Translations under genes and position numbers: made by a program
Assembly (NCBI GenBank): GCA_964652075.1
Contig: CAZYZQ010000093.1
Span: 1-8,244, forward strand
Reading direction: 5' to 3'
Length of the DNA stretch: 8,244 nt
From: CAZYZQ01 sp964652075
GTDB taxonomy: Bacteria; Bacillota; Clostridia; Oscillospirales; Oscillospiraceae
The notes under the pieces: model-generated
Told to the model about the DNA's origin: nothing
The model's input: only the letters and a program-made list of their open reading frames with translations
The model's database searches: none
Shown here: positions 1 through 6,028 of the stretch, piece by piece
How the letters are laid out: the number at the start of each line of letters is the position of its first letter
Numbering within the stretch: position 1 is the stretch's first letter

Positions 1-218
1 TGGCCGCACCCGAGCGCGTTGTGGCCGACCTCGGAGTTGCCCATGTCGTCGTCGGACGGCAGGCCGACGGCCGTGCCGTGCGCCTTGAGCCAAGTATAGG
101 GGGTGGTGGCGAACAGACGGTCAAGCGTCGGGGTTTTGGCCTGCGCAACCGCGTCGCCCGGGCCGCCGTCGCCGCGGCCGACGCCGTCCATGACAATCAA
201 AACAACAGGTTTTTTCAT
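1..218 (-). CDS. gpmI: 2,3-bisphosphoglycerate-independent phosphoglycerate mutase, N-terminal part
   Basis: This glycolytic and gluconeogenic enzyme interconverts 3- and 2-phosphoglycerate in the cytosol using two metal ions and a phosphoserine intermediate. Only the first 72 residues are in the window; the rest lies beyond base 1. The start MKKPVVLIVMDGVGRGDGG carries the N-terminal alkaline-phosphatase-superfamily metal-binding Asp (D11). The motif DDDMGNSEVGHNALGCG holds the catalytic serine at residue 62, the number it has in Bacillus-type iPGM. The wording (DGxGxGDGGPGDAV, DDMGNSEVGHNALG) resembles the plant-like branch of iPGM more than the Bacillus branch; this is a reading by eye. 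The ATG is at 216-218, with a GGAAGG-type ribosome binding site about 10 bases upstream. A promoter sits in the 70-bp gap after asnB, so the gene is probably transcribed on its own, with some readthrough possible because I see no terminator after asnB. Confidence 0.95.
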   Translation of the reverse strand, partial: MKKPVVLIVMDGVGRGDGGPGDAVAQAKTPTLDRLFATTPYTWLKAHGTAVGLPSDDDMGNSEVGHNALGCG

Positions 219-259
219 TGGTATCTCATCCTTCCATATCAGGTGGCATTTGTGCGTAT

Positions 260-288
260 AGTATATCGCATCACGCCGGAATTTTCAA
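260..288 (-). promoter_or_regulatory. Predicted sigma-A promoter of gpmI
   Basis: On the minus strand, TTGAAA (283-288) is followed after exactly 17 bp by TATACT (260-265), close to the housekeeping consensus. The -35 box directly abuts the asnB stop codon at 289-291. The predicted transcript would start near 253 and have a leader of about 35 nt before the gpmI ATG at 218. No operator is evident in this short leader. Confidence 0.75.
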
Positions 289-2091
289 TCATTCCAGTGA
301 AATTTTGAATTTCCGCATCCAGTAGCTGAGCTGTAAAAAATATGCGATGGTCTGCGGCGTGGTCATGAGCTGGCCGTACCACGGCAGCGGTCGGTTTTCC
401 TGCGTCAGCGCGCGCAGGCGATCGGTGCGGAACAACATCCGCAGCGGGCAGGCCGGATCGTCCAGCTCCTGCCGCAGAAGTCCCGAGACCGCGTCCATGT
501 AGTCCGGGTTCCACGTCTTCGGGTAGGGGCTCTTTTTCCGGGAAATAATCTCCGGCGGCAGCAGATCCCGCACGCTATAGCGCAGAAGCCCCTTCTCACG
601 CCCACGGTAGTCCTTGTAGCTCCACGGCAGCGTGTAGAGGTATTCCACGATCCGCCGGTCACAGAACGGCACGCGCACCTCCAGCCCCCAATGCATGCTC
701 ATCCGGTCCTTCCGGTCGAGCAGCGTCTGCATGAACCAGCGCAGGTTCAGCACCGTCATCTCCCGCATCCGCCGCTCGAGCGGGGAAAGGCCGGGCAGGC
801 AGTCGACGCCCGCCAGCGTCTCGTCGTGGCGGGCGCGCACGTATTCCTCCGCGCCGTCCTGCCACTCCGGCAGCAGGAACGAGGCGCGGTACGCCGTGTT
901 CTGCGACCACGGGAAGCCGCTCGCCGCACGGATCTCCGGGTCGCGGTACCACGGGTACCCGCCGAAGATCTCGTCGGCGCACTCACCGGACAGCACAACT
1001 GTCTCGCGCTCGCGCACCGCCTTGCACAGCAGCAGCATCGATGCGTCCACGTCCGCCATCCCCGGCAGCGCCCGCGCGTCCACGGACGTGAACAGCGCCT
1101 CCACCAGCTCCGGCGTGCGCAGCGTGATGTTGTGGTGGCGGCTGCGCAGATGGCGCTGCATGATTGCGATAAACGGGTTGTCGGAGTTCGGCTGAAATTT
1201 CCCGGGACGGAAATAGGCGTCGTTGCCCTGATAGTCGACGGAGTAGGTGTCGATCTGACCCAGCTCCCGCGCCGCCACAGCGCAGATCAGCGAGGAATCC
1301 AGCCCGCCGGAGAGGAAAAAGCCCAGCGGCTTATCGCTGACCAGCTGGCGCCGGATCGCGTCCACAACGAGCGCGCGTGTCTGCTCGGCTGCCTCCTCAA
1401 ACGTCTGCTCGCACGGCTTATCGCGCAGCTGCCAAAAGTGCTGAGTTTGCAGCCTGCCGCCGGAAAAGACGGCCAGCTGCCCCGGCAGCAGCTCACAGAC
1501 GTCCTTGAAGACGCCGAAGCCCGGCGTGCGCCCGGGTCCCAGCAGCACCAGATCCTGCACGCTCTGCCGGGTGATCCGCGGCTGCACATCCGGATGGCAC
1601 AAAAGCGCGTCCAGTGTCGAGGCAAAGAGCAGCGTGTCGCCCCGCAGCGCGTAGAACAGCGGCTTGACGCCCATCGGGTCGCGCGCGAGCGTGAGCTGCC
1701 GTGTATTGGAATCGTAGACGGCGAAGGCAAAGATCCCGTTGAGCTTCGCGGCGCAGCCCGTGCCCCATGCATGGAAGGCTTTCAGCAGAACCTCTGTGTC
1801 CGAGTGCCCGTCGAAGCGATAGCCCAGCTCCAAAAGCTCCCGGCGCAGATCTTCGGTGTTGTACAGCTCTCCGTTGTAGACAATCGTAAACGGGCCAAAC
1901 GTCATGGGCTGCGCGCCGCCCTTCGGGTCGATGACGGCCAGCCGCCGGTGCAGCAGGACACAGCCGTCCTCGTGGAAGGTGCCGCCCGCGTCCGGCCCGC
2001 GGCAGGTCATGACCCGCAGCATCTCCTGAAAACAGGCCGCGTCTGCGTCAAGGGTGTGCGATGCGCACAGCGCGCCCGCAATTCCGCACAT
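289..2091 (-). CDS. asnB: Asparagine synthetase B, glutamine-hydrolysing
   Basis: Makes asparagine from aspartate, ATP and glutamine in the cytosol. The 600-residue protein has an N-terminal Ntn-type glutaminase domain (about 1-200) and a C-terminal ATP-pyrophosphatase synthetase domain (about 235-590). The nucleophile is Cys2 in MCGIAG, exposed when Met1 is removed. Glutaminase motifs RGPD (31-34), YNGELYN (72-78) and SDTE (97-100) are present. The synthetase domain has the PPi loop SGGLDSS (261-267) and SGECADEIFGGYPW (368-381). A segment after the PPi loop (about 287-306, DAYFRPGKFQPNSDNPF) looks typical of clostridial AsnB and accounts for part of the extra length over E. coli AsnB (554 residues). 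An in-frame upstream start at 2232 would add 47 residues and bury Cys2, so the ATG at 2091 is chosen. AAGGAGG lies 7 bases upstream of it, inside a strong hairpin. It is 58 bp downstream of recG and probably co-transcribed with it. Confidence 0.96.
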   Translation of the reverse strand: MCGIAGALCASHTLDADAACFQEMLRVMTCRGPDAGGTFHEDGCVLLHRRLAVIDPKGGAQPMTFGPFTIVYNGELYNTEDLRRELLELGYRFDGHSDTEVLLKAFHAWGTGCAAKLNGIFAFAVYDSNTRQLTLARDPMGVKPLFYALRGDTLLFASTLDALLCHPDVQPRITRQSVQDLVLLGPGRTPGFGVFKDVCELLPGQLAVFSGGRLQTQHFWQLRDKPCEQTFEEAAEQTRALVVDAIRRQLVSDKPLGFFLSGGLDSSLICAVAARELGQIDTYSVDYQGNDAYFRPGKFQPNSDNPFIAIMQRHLRSRHHNITLRTPELVEALFTSVDARALPGMADVDASMLLLCKAVRERETVVLSGECADEIFGGYPWYRDPEIRAASGFPWSQNTAYRASFLLPEWQDGAEEYVRARHDETLAGVDCLPGLSPLERRMREMTVLNLRWFMQTLLDRKDRMSMHWGLEVRVPFCDRRIVEYLYTLPWSYKDYRGREKGLLRYSVRDLLPPEIISRKKSPYPKTWNPDYMDAVSGLLRQELDDPACPLRMLFRTDRLRALTQENRPLPWYGQLMTTPQTIAYFLQLSYWMRKFKISLE

Positions 2092-2098
2092 AGAAAGA

Positions 2099-2140
2099 CC
2101 TCCTTGCAGCGTTTTCCTTTCAGGATATGCCGCAAGGAGG
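2099..2140 (-). promoter_or_regulatory. Hairpin that sequesters the asnB ribosome binding site
   Basis: In the recG-asnB transcript, the bases from 2140 to 2129 (CCTCCTTGCGGC) can pair with those from 2110 to 2099 (GCTGCAAGGAGG). This makes a 12-bp stem with 11 Watson-Crick pairs and one G-U, around an 18-nt loop. The 3' arm contains the complete AAGGAGG ribosome binding site of asnB (2099-2105). The stem is followed by TCTTTCT and then the ATG, so it could also act as a weak intrinsic terminator for recG. The structure is seen in the sequence; its regulatory role is inferred. Confidence 0.6.
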
Positions 2141-2149
2141 CTGTTTGAT

Positions 2150-4180
2150 TCAATTGAATGCCTCCGGGCTTTCCCGGAACAGCAGCTGCAGCCGCTCCTG
2201 CAGAGGCGGAAACGGGTCAGGATTGCCCGCAAAATAGGCCTTCGCCGCTTCCTGCGCCTGCTTGAGTGTCTCCAGATTCATCTGCAAATCGCCGACCCGG
2301 AACTGCGGCAGGCCGCTCTGACGGCTCCCAAAGAAGTCGCCCGGCCCGCGCATCGCCAGATCCTGCTCCGCAATCTGGAACCCGTCCGTCGTCTTGCAGA
2401 ATCCGCGCAGCCGTTCCAGCGTCTGTGCATTCTGATTTTCCGAGAAAAGCACGCAGTAGCTCTGCGCGTCGCCGCGCCCGACGCGTCCGCGCAGCTGATG
2501 CAGCTGGCTCAGGCCGAAGCGCTCCGCGTTTTCAATCACAATCAGCGTGGCGTTCGGCACGTCGACGCCGACCTCAATTACGGTCGTCGCAACTAAGATA
2601 TCGGCCTCTCCGGCGGCAAAGCGGGCCATGATCGCATCCTTCTCGGCACTTTTCAGCTGGCCGTGCAGCAGCAGCACCCGCAGATCCGGGAAAACCGTCA
2701 TCTGAAGCGTCTCAGCCCAGAGCGTTGCGGATTTGAGTGATTCCGTCTCGCTCTCCTCCACGGCCGGGCAGACGACAAAGACCTGATGCCCCGCCGCGAC
2801 GTGCTTGCGGATGAAGGCGTTGACGCGCGCGCGATAGCGCTCGTCCACCAGAAACGTCTCCACCGGCTGCCGCCCCGGCGGCAGCTCGTCGAGAATCGAC
2901 ACATCCAGATCTCCATAGAGCAGGAGTGCCAGCGTGCGGGGGATCGGCGTAGCCGACATGACGAGCAGGTGCGGCGCGCGCCCCTTTTCCGCAAGCGCGG
3001 CGCGCTGTCCCACGCCGAACCGGTGTTGCTCATCGACAATGACCAGACCGAGATTGGCAAACTGCGTCGAATCGGAGAGCAGCGCATGGGTGCCGATGAC
3101 AAGGCACGGCGCACCGGCTGACAGGGCGGCCTGTACCTCGCGCCGCTCCGCCGCTTTCTGCCCGGCGGTCAGAAGCAGCACCGGGATGCCTAGCTTTGCA
3201 AACAGCGGGCGAAGGGACGCAGCGTGCTGCTCCGCCAGAATCTCGGTCGGCGCCATCAGTGCGGCCTGATAGCCGTTTTTCACAGCGAGATAGGCGGCCG
3301 CTGCCGCCACCATGGTCTTGCCGCTGCCTACATCGCCCTGCACAAGGCGGTTCATGGGATGTGCGCCGGAAAGATCCGCCGTGATCTCCGCAATCGCGCG
3401 CCGCTGCGCGCCGGTGAGGCGGAAGGGGAGCGCGGCGTCAAAGGCGGAAAGCTCCGTATCCGGCATCGGCAGGCCGTCGCGCGCCGTCCGGCCGGCACGC
3501 AGAATGGCAAGCCCGGCGGAAAAAAGGAAAAACTCCTCGAAAATCAGCCGCCGCTGCGCCTGCTCCAATTCCTCAAAGGACGCGGGCGCGTGGATTGTCC
3601 GGTAGGCCGTCTGCGCGTCCAGCAGGCCGTACTCCTGCTGCACCGCCTGCGGCAGAATGTCCGGCAGCTCCGGCAGGACGTGCGAGACAGCCTGCGCGAT
3701 CAGCGCGCCGAGCTGCTTGCTGGACAGGCCGGCGGTCAGCGGGTACTGCGGCACAATGCGCCCCGTGACAACGCCGGACTCCGGCTCAAAGCTTGGGTTC
3801 AGCATCTGATAGCCGATAAAATCGCCGGACACAGCGCCGTAGAAGCAGTAGCTCTGCCCGTACTGGAGCTGATTGGCCACATAGCTCTGGTTGAAGAATG
3901 TCAGGTTCAGCCGCGCCGTCTCATCTGCGACTGTGACCTTCGTGATATCCAGCCCTTTGCGGATGTGCCCTGTGTGCGGGTTGGAGATGACCATTGCGCG
4001 GAAGCAGGCCGGGGTGTCCGGCGTCAGCGATTCGATGGGGAGGAAGCGGGTGCGGTCCTCGTAGGCGCGGGGGAAATGGGTCAGAAGGTCATAAAGCGTC
4101 GTGATGCCCAGCTGCTGCAGCTGCGCGGCGCGCGCCGGGCCGACGCCCTTTAGGGTAGTCACAGCGTCATACAGATGCAT
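2150..4180 (-). CDS. recG: ATP-dependent DNA helicase RecG
   Basis: RecG is a double-stranded DNA translocase that remodels stalled replication forks, D-loops, R-loops and Holliday junctions in recombinational repair. The 676-residue product is close to the E. coli length (693). The N-terminus has a helix-hairpin-helix-like segment (LKGVGPARAAQLQQLGI) and then the OB-fold wedge domain (about 55-145). The motor follows: Walker A GDVGSGKT (282-289), DEQHRFG box (383-389), SATPIPRT (409-416) and motif VI QLHQLRGRVGRG (559-570). The C-terminal MRGPGDFFGSRQSGLPQF (about 610-627) matches the RecG translocation region. The ATG at 4180 is chosen because GGAGG (4189-4193) lies 8 bases upstream; a GTG three codons earlier would overlap that site. 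It follows rpsT by 77 bp, across a terminator, and no clear promoter of its own is visible. A small palindrome (ATTCAATTGAAT, 2148-2159) covers its stop codon. All key motifs are intact. Confidence 0.97.
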   Translation of the reverse strand: MHLYDAVTTLKGVGPARAAQLQQLGITTLYDLLTHFPRAYEDRTRFLPIESLTPDTPACFRAMVISNPHTGHIRKGLDITKVTVADETARLNLTFFNQSYVANQLQYGQSYCFYGAVSGDFIGYQMLNPSFEPESGVVTGRIVPQYPLTAGLSSKQLGALIAQAVSHVLPELPDILPQAVQQEYGLLDAQTAYRTIHAPASFEELEQAQRRLIFEEFFLFSAGLAILRAGRTARDGLPMPDTELSAFDAALPFRLTGAQRRAIAEITADLSGAHPMNRLVQGDVGSGKTMVAAAAAYLAVKNGYQAALMAPTEILAEQHAASLRPLFAKLGIPVLLLTAGQKAAERREVQAALSAGAPCLVIGTHALLSDSTQFANLGLVIVDEQHRFGVGQRAALAEKGRAPHLLVMSATPIPRTLALLLYGDLDVSILDELPPGRQPVETFLVDERYRARVNAFIRKHVAAGHQVFVVCPAVEESETESLKSATLWAETLQMTVFPDLRVLLLHGQLKSAEKDAIMARFAAGEADILVATTVIEVGVDVPNATLIVIENAERFGLSQLHQLRGRVGRGDAQSYCVLFSENQNAQTLERLRGFCKTTDGFQIAEQDLAMRGPGDFFGSRQSGLPQFRVGDLQMNLETLKQAQEAAKAYFAGNPDPFPPLQERLQLLFRESPEAFN

Positions 4181-4188
4181 TCCGCCCA

Positions 4189-4193
4189 CCTCC
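4189..4193 (-). promoter_or_regulatory. recG ribosome binding site that decides the start
   Basis: GGAGG on the minus strand is 8 bases from the ATG at 4180 (MHLYDAV). The alternative GTG at 4187-4189 would overlap this site, so the ATG is preferred. Confidence 0.75.
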
Positions 4194-4208
4194 GGTTCAA
4201 AATGATAC

Positions 4209-4236
4209 GAAAAACTCCCTCCGGGGTCGGAGGGAG
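4209..4236 (-). terminator. Intrinsic terminator after rpsT
   Basis: On the minus strand, a perfect 9-bp stem CTCCCTCCG/CGGAGGGAG (4228-4236 and 4215-4223) with a 4-nt loop is followed by TTTTTCGT, 21 bases after the rpsT stop. The U-run is only five long, so some readthrough into recG is plausible and may be needed, because only about 28 bases separate it from the recG start. Confidence 0.85.
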
Positions 4237-4257
4237 GGATTTCGTCAATTCTCGCAG

Positions 4258-4521
4258 TTACGCGATCTTGTTGCGCTTGAGAGCCATGCTGCTCTTCTTA
4301 CGCGCAGCCGTGTTCTTGTGCAGAAGGCCCTTCGCAGTCGCCTGATCGACAGCTTTCACAGCAGCTTTGAACGCGTCGTTCGCCTTGTCGGCATTGCCCT
4401 CGGCAACGGCCTCGTCAAACTTCTTGATCATGGTCTTCAGACGGCTCTTCTCAGCCTTGTTGCGCTCAGCGGCGGCGCGGGAGAGTTCAACGCGCTTCGA
4501 CGCGGATTTGATGTTCGGCAT
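4258..4521 (-). CDS. rpsT: 30S ribosomal protein S20
   Basis: S20 is a small, basic, all-helical protein that binds 16S rRNA early in 30S subunit assembly. The 87-residue product is of normal length. It shows the family N-terminus MPNIKSASKRVELSRAA and the C-terminal LLHKNTAARKKSSMALK, with lysine and arginine throughout. It starts at an ATG with a strong AGGAGG (4531-4536) 9 bases upstream, unlike the UUG start of E. coli rpsT. A near-consensus promoter lies just upstream and an intrinsic terminator follows. The leader is only about 33 nt, and I see no obvious structure of the kind used for S20 autoregulation in enterobacteria. It is the likely promoter-proximal gene of an rpsT-recG-asnB transcription unit. 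Confidence 0.98.
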   Translation of the reverse strand: MPNIKSASKRVELSRAAAERNKAEKSRLKTMIKKFDEAVAEGNADKANDAFKAAVKAVDQATAKGLLHKNTAARKKSSMALKRNKIA

Positions 4522-4560
4522 GGTGCTACACCTCCTAATGCAGAAAACTCATACTGCCAT

Positions 4561-4589
4561 ATTATAGCGGTGTTTTTTCGAAAAATCAA
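4561..4589 (-). promoter_or_regulatory. Predicted sigma-A promoter of rpsT
   Basis: On the minus strand, TTGATT (4584-4589) and a perfect TATAAT (4561-4566) are separated by 17 bp, with an AT-rich spacer. The predicted start is near 4554. A strong promoter fits a ribosomal protein gene, and it may also supply recG and asnB by readthrough. Confidence 0.88.
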
Positions 4590-4599
4590 GAGGAATTTG

Positions 4600-4624
4600 A
4601 AAAAAATTGCCGCCGGGCAGCGGC
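4600..4624 (-). terminator. Orphan terminator-like hairpin upstream of rpsT promoter
   Basis: On the minus strand, GCCGC (4620-4624), a 6-nt loop and GCGGC (4609-4613) are followed by AA and seven T's (4600-4606). This has the form of an intrinsic terminator for leftward transcription and ends 11 bp before the rpsT -35 box. No minus-strand gene lies directly upstream of it, because the neighbouring MFS gene runs the other way. It may insulate rpsT, end an unseen short RNA, or be left over from an earlier gene order. Confidence 0.55.
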
Positions 4625-4625
4625 G

Positions 4626-4684
4626 TGCGTGAAACAAGAAACTTTTTCAGGGGCGTGGCGCTTTCCATGCGTGAAACAGGAAAC
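4626..4684. repeat. Pair of 17-bp direct repeats upstream of the MFS promoter
   Basis: TGCGTGAAACAAGAAAC (4626-4642) recurs as TGCGTGAAACAGGAAAC (4668-4684), matching at 16 of 17 positions. The copies start 42 bp apart, about four helical turns. Each copy contains GAAAC twice with a 7-bp period. The second copy ends 14 bp before the -35 box of the MFS promoter, placing the copies near -100 and -58 from the predicted start. Such a layout suits binding sites for a regulator, but no regulator gene is adjacent and none is identified. Confidence 0.6.
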
Positions 4685-4698
4685 GGAAAAACCACCGG

Positions 4699-4727
4699 TT
4701 GACGCGGCAAAAAATCCGGAATATAAT
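4699..4727 (+). promoter_or_regulatory. Predicted sigma-A promoter of the MFS gene
   Basis: TTGACG (4699-4704) and a perfect TATAAT (4722-4727) are separated by 17 bp. The predicted start is near 4734, giving a leader of about 22 nt. This also argues against using the in-frame TTG at 4699 as a start codon, since it is part of the -35 box. Confidence 0.87.
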
Positions 4728-4755
4728 GGGAAAAACAGAAAAAAGGGGCGAAAAT

Positions 4756-5985
4756 ATGAATTCTGAACAGAAAAAAGCGCTGGCGAAAAAGCTGACGGTT
4801 TTGTATGTCGCAGCGATGATCGCCTACTATGTGGCGAACACGCTGCTGCTCAGTTTCATGGTCGACCTGCTCCAGTTCCAGCACGTCCAGACAGGCAATA
4901 TCGCGCTGCTGGTGGGGCTTGCGTATCTGCTCTCCATGTTTGTGCAGAGCGGCCTGTCAAGCTACGCCGATGCGCACCCGCGCGCGTCGTTGAGCGCCAT
5001 GTCGGCGTCGCTGATGGGGCTTTTGTGCATCCTGCTGTTTTTGAACCGGCTGCTTGCGCACGTCAATCCGCTTCTGTCCGCGGGCTTCTTTGTCGTGATG
5101 GCGATGCTCTCCGCCTCAAATCCGGCGCTGATCAACGCAATCAGCACGCGCTATCAGGCGCTGGGCATCCCGGTCAGCTACAGCGTTGGGCGCGGCGGTG
5201 GCTCCATTGCCTGCGCCGCAACCGGACTGGGGCTTGGCCTTCTGGTCGACGCGAAGGGCGCGGGGGTCCTGTTTGTGGTCGGCATCTGCGCGGCGGCGGC
5301 CGCCGCCGTACTCGTGCTGCTCCTGCCCCCGGCATCGCGGTATGCCGCCGCGCCCCCGCAGACGCGCACAAAAGAGGAGCACGATTCCCTGACGGCTGTC
5401 CTGCGGCGCAATCCGGCTCTGACGCTGTTCCTGCTGACGTCCATTGTCATGTATGCCTCCATGAACGGTGCATGGACCTATCAGAAGTCGCTGATTGCGG
5501 CGGTCGGCGGCGGGACGAGCCTGTACGGCGTGTCATTGCTGATCGTGGCCGGCTGTGAGCTGCCGATGGCGTTCCTGTTTCCGAAGGTTGTCGGGCGCGT
5601 GCCCATTACGCGCCTGCTGCTCGTCTCGGTCTGCGCCTATGCGCTCAAGCCGGTTGTGAACCTGATCGGCCTGTCGGCCGGCTCGCTGCCGGTACTGTTT
5701 GCGGCGTGCGCAATGCACCTGCTGGCCTCAGGCATCATGTTTCCCGGCTGCGTGTACTTCACAAACCGGATGGCGACGGACCGCGACCGCGTGCGGATTC
5801 AGGCGCTGACGGCGATGACGATGGGCATCGGCGCAACGATCGGCAATTTTATCTCGAGCTTTGCCTACAACCTCGGCGGCCTGACGGCGGTGCTGAGCGC
5901 GTCGATTCTCCTCGGCTTCTTCGCGCTGGGCGGCTACGGCCTGATGTGCAGAACCCTGCGGCAGAGGACAAAAAAGACGGCATAA
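4756..5985 (+). CDS. MFS transporter, possibly of the MFS_1-like / PPP-LacY-like group
   Basis: A 409-residue, strongly hydrophobic inner-membrane protein with about 12 predicted transmembrane helices in two halves. A hydrophilic, probably cytoplasmic, loop (about 192-222) divides them, as in the major facilitator superfamily. Between helices 4 and 5, GIPVSYSVGRGGGSIACA (137-154) resembles the YGRxRxWGSxG segment of LacY-, nucleoside- and phenylpropionate-type MFS carriers. RDRVRIQALTAMTMGIG (343-359) resembles the corresponding segment of the second half. Transport by proton coupling is therefore likely, but the substrate cannot be read from the sequence. The ATG at 4756 is chosen because AAGGGG (4743-4748) lies 7 bases upstream and the promoter covers earlier in-frame starts. 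The gene is monocistronic, divergent from rpsT and convergent with the MATE gene, so the context gives no hint of substrate. Confidence 0.85.
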   Translation: MNSEQKKALAKKLTVLYVAAMIAYYVANTLLLSFMVDLLQFQHVQTGNIALLVGLAYLLSMFVQSGLSSYADAHPRASLSAMSASLMGLLCILLFLNRLLAHVNPLLSAGFFVVMAMLSASNPALINAISTRYQALGIPVSYSVGRGGGSIACAATGLGLGLLVDAKGAGVLFVVGICAAAAAAVLVLLLPPASRYAAAPPQTRTKEEHDSLTAVLRRNPALTLFLLTSIVMYASMNGAWTYQKSLIAAVGGGTSLYGVSLLIVAGCELPMAFLFPKVVGRVPITRLLLVSVCAYALKPVVNLIGLSAGSLPVLFAACAMHLLASGIMFPGCVYFTNRMATDRDRVRIQALTAMTMGIGATIGNFISSFAYNLGGLTAVLSASILLGFFALGGYGLMCRTLRQRTKKTA

Positions 5986-5988
5986 CAA

Positions 5989-6018
5989 CAGGGCCGCTTC
6001 CATATGGAAGCGGCCCTG
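5989..6018. terminator. Perfect 30-bp palindrome, probable bidirectional terminator
   Basis: The sequence from 5989 (CAGGGCCGCTTCCAT) is followed immediately by its exact reverse complement, with CATATG at the centre. As RNA it would form a 13-bp GC-rich stem with a 4-nt loop on either strand. It fills the gap between the MFS stop (5983-5985) and the MATE stop (6029-6031), which converge. The tails are poor in U: CTCTATCC on the plus strand and TTGTTATG on the minus strand. Termination is thus likely but perhaps not of the canonical strong type. Confidence 0.75.
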
Positions 6019-6028
6019 CTCTATCCGG

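Noticed and set aside
691..2148. Very long open frame (485 codons) on the plus strand opposite asnB; similar long frames lie opposite recG (3224-4153) and the MATE gene (6524-7450).
   Set aside because: They are antisense shadows caused by high G+C and the codon bias of the real minus-strand genes. Their products are rich in Arg, Ala, Gln and His, show no family motifs, and I saw no good ribosome binding sites.
2114..2156. A possible separate promoter for asnB (TTGAAT near the recG stop with TATCCT downstream).
   Set aside because: The spacer would be about 20 bp, and at 17-18 bp the -10 candidate matches only three of six bases. This is much weaker than the four clear promoters in the window.
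2092..2232. A 47-residue N-terminal extension of AsnB from an upstream in-frame start at 2232.
   Set aside because: It would overlap the recG 3' end and place the catalytic cysteine inside the chain. The start MCGIAG has a perfectly placed AAGGAGG and gives the required N-terminal Cys after Met removal.
4668..4684. The reverse strand of the direct repeats contains TGTTTCACG, which looks like half of a ParB-binding parS site.
   Set aside because: parS is a 16-bp palindrome (TGTTNCACGTGAAACA). Neither copy has the second half, and no par genes are nearby.
4699..4755. A longer MFS protein starting at 4699.
   Set aside because: The putative TTG start is the first codon of the -35 box TTGACG and lies upstream of the predicted transcript start. 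The ATG at 4756 has a suitable ribosome binding site.
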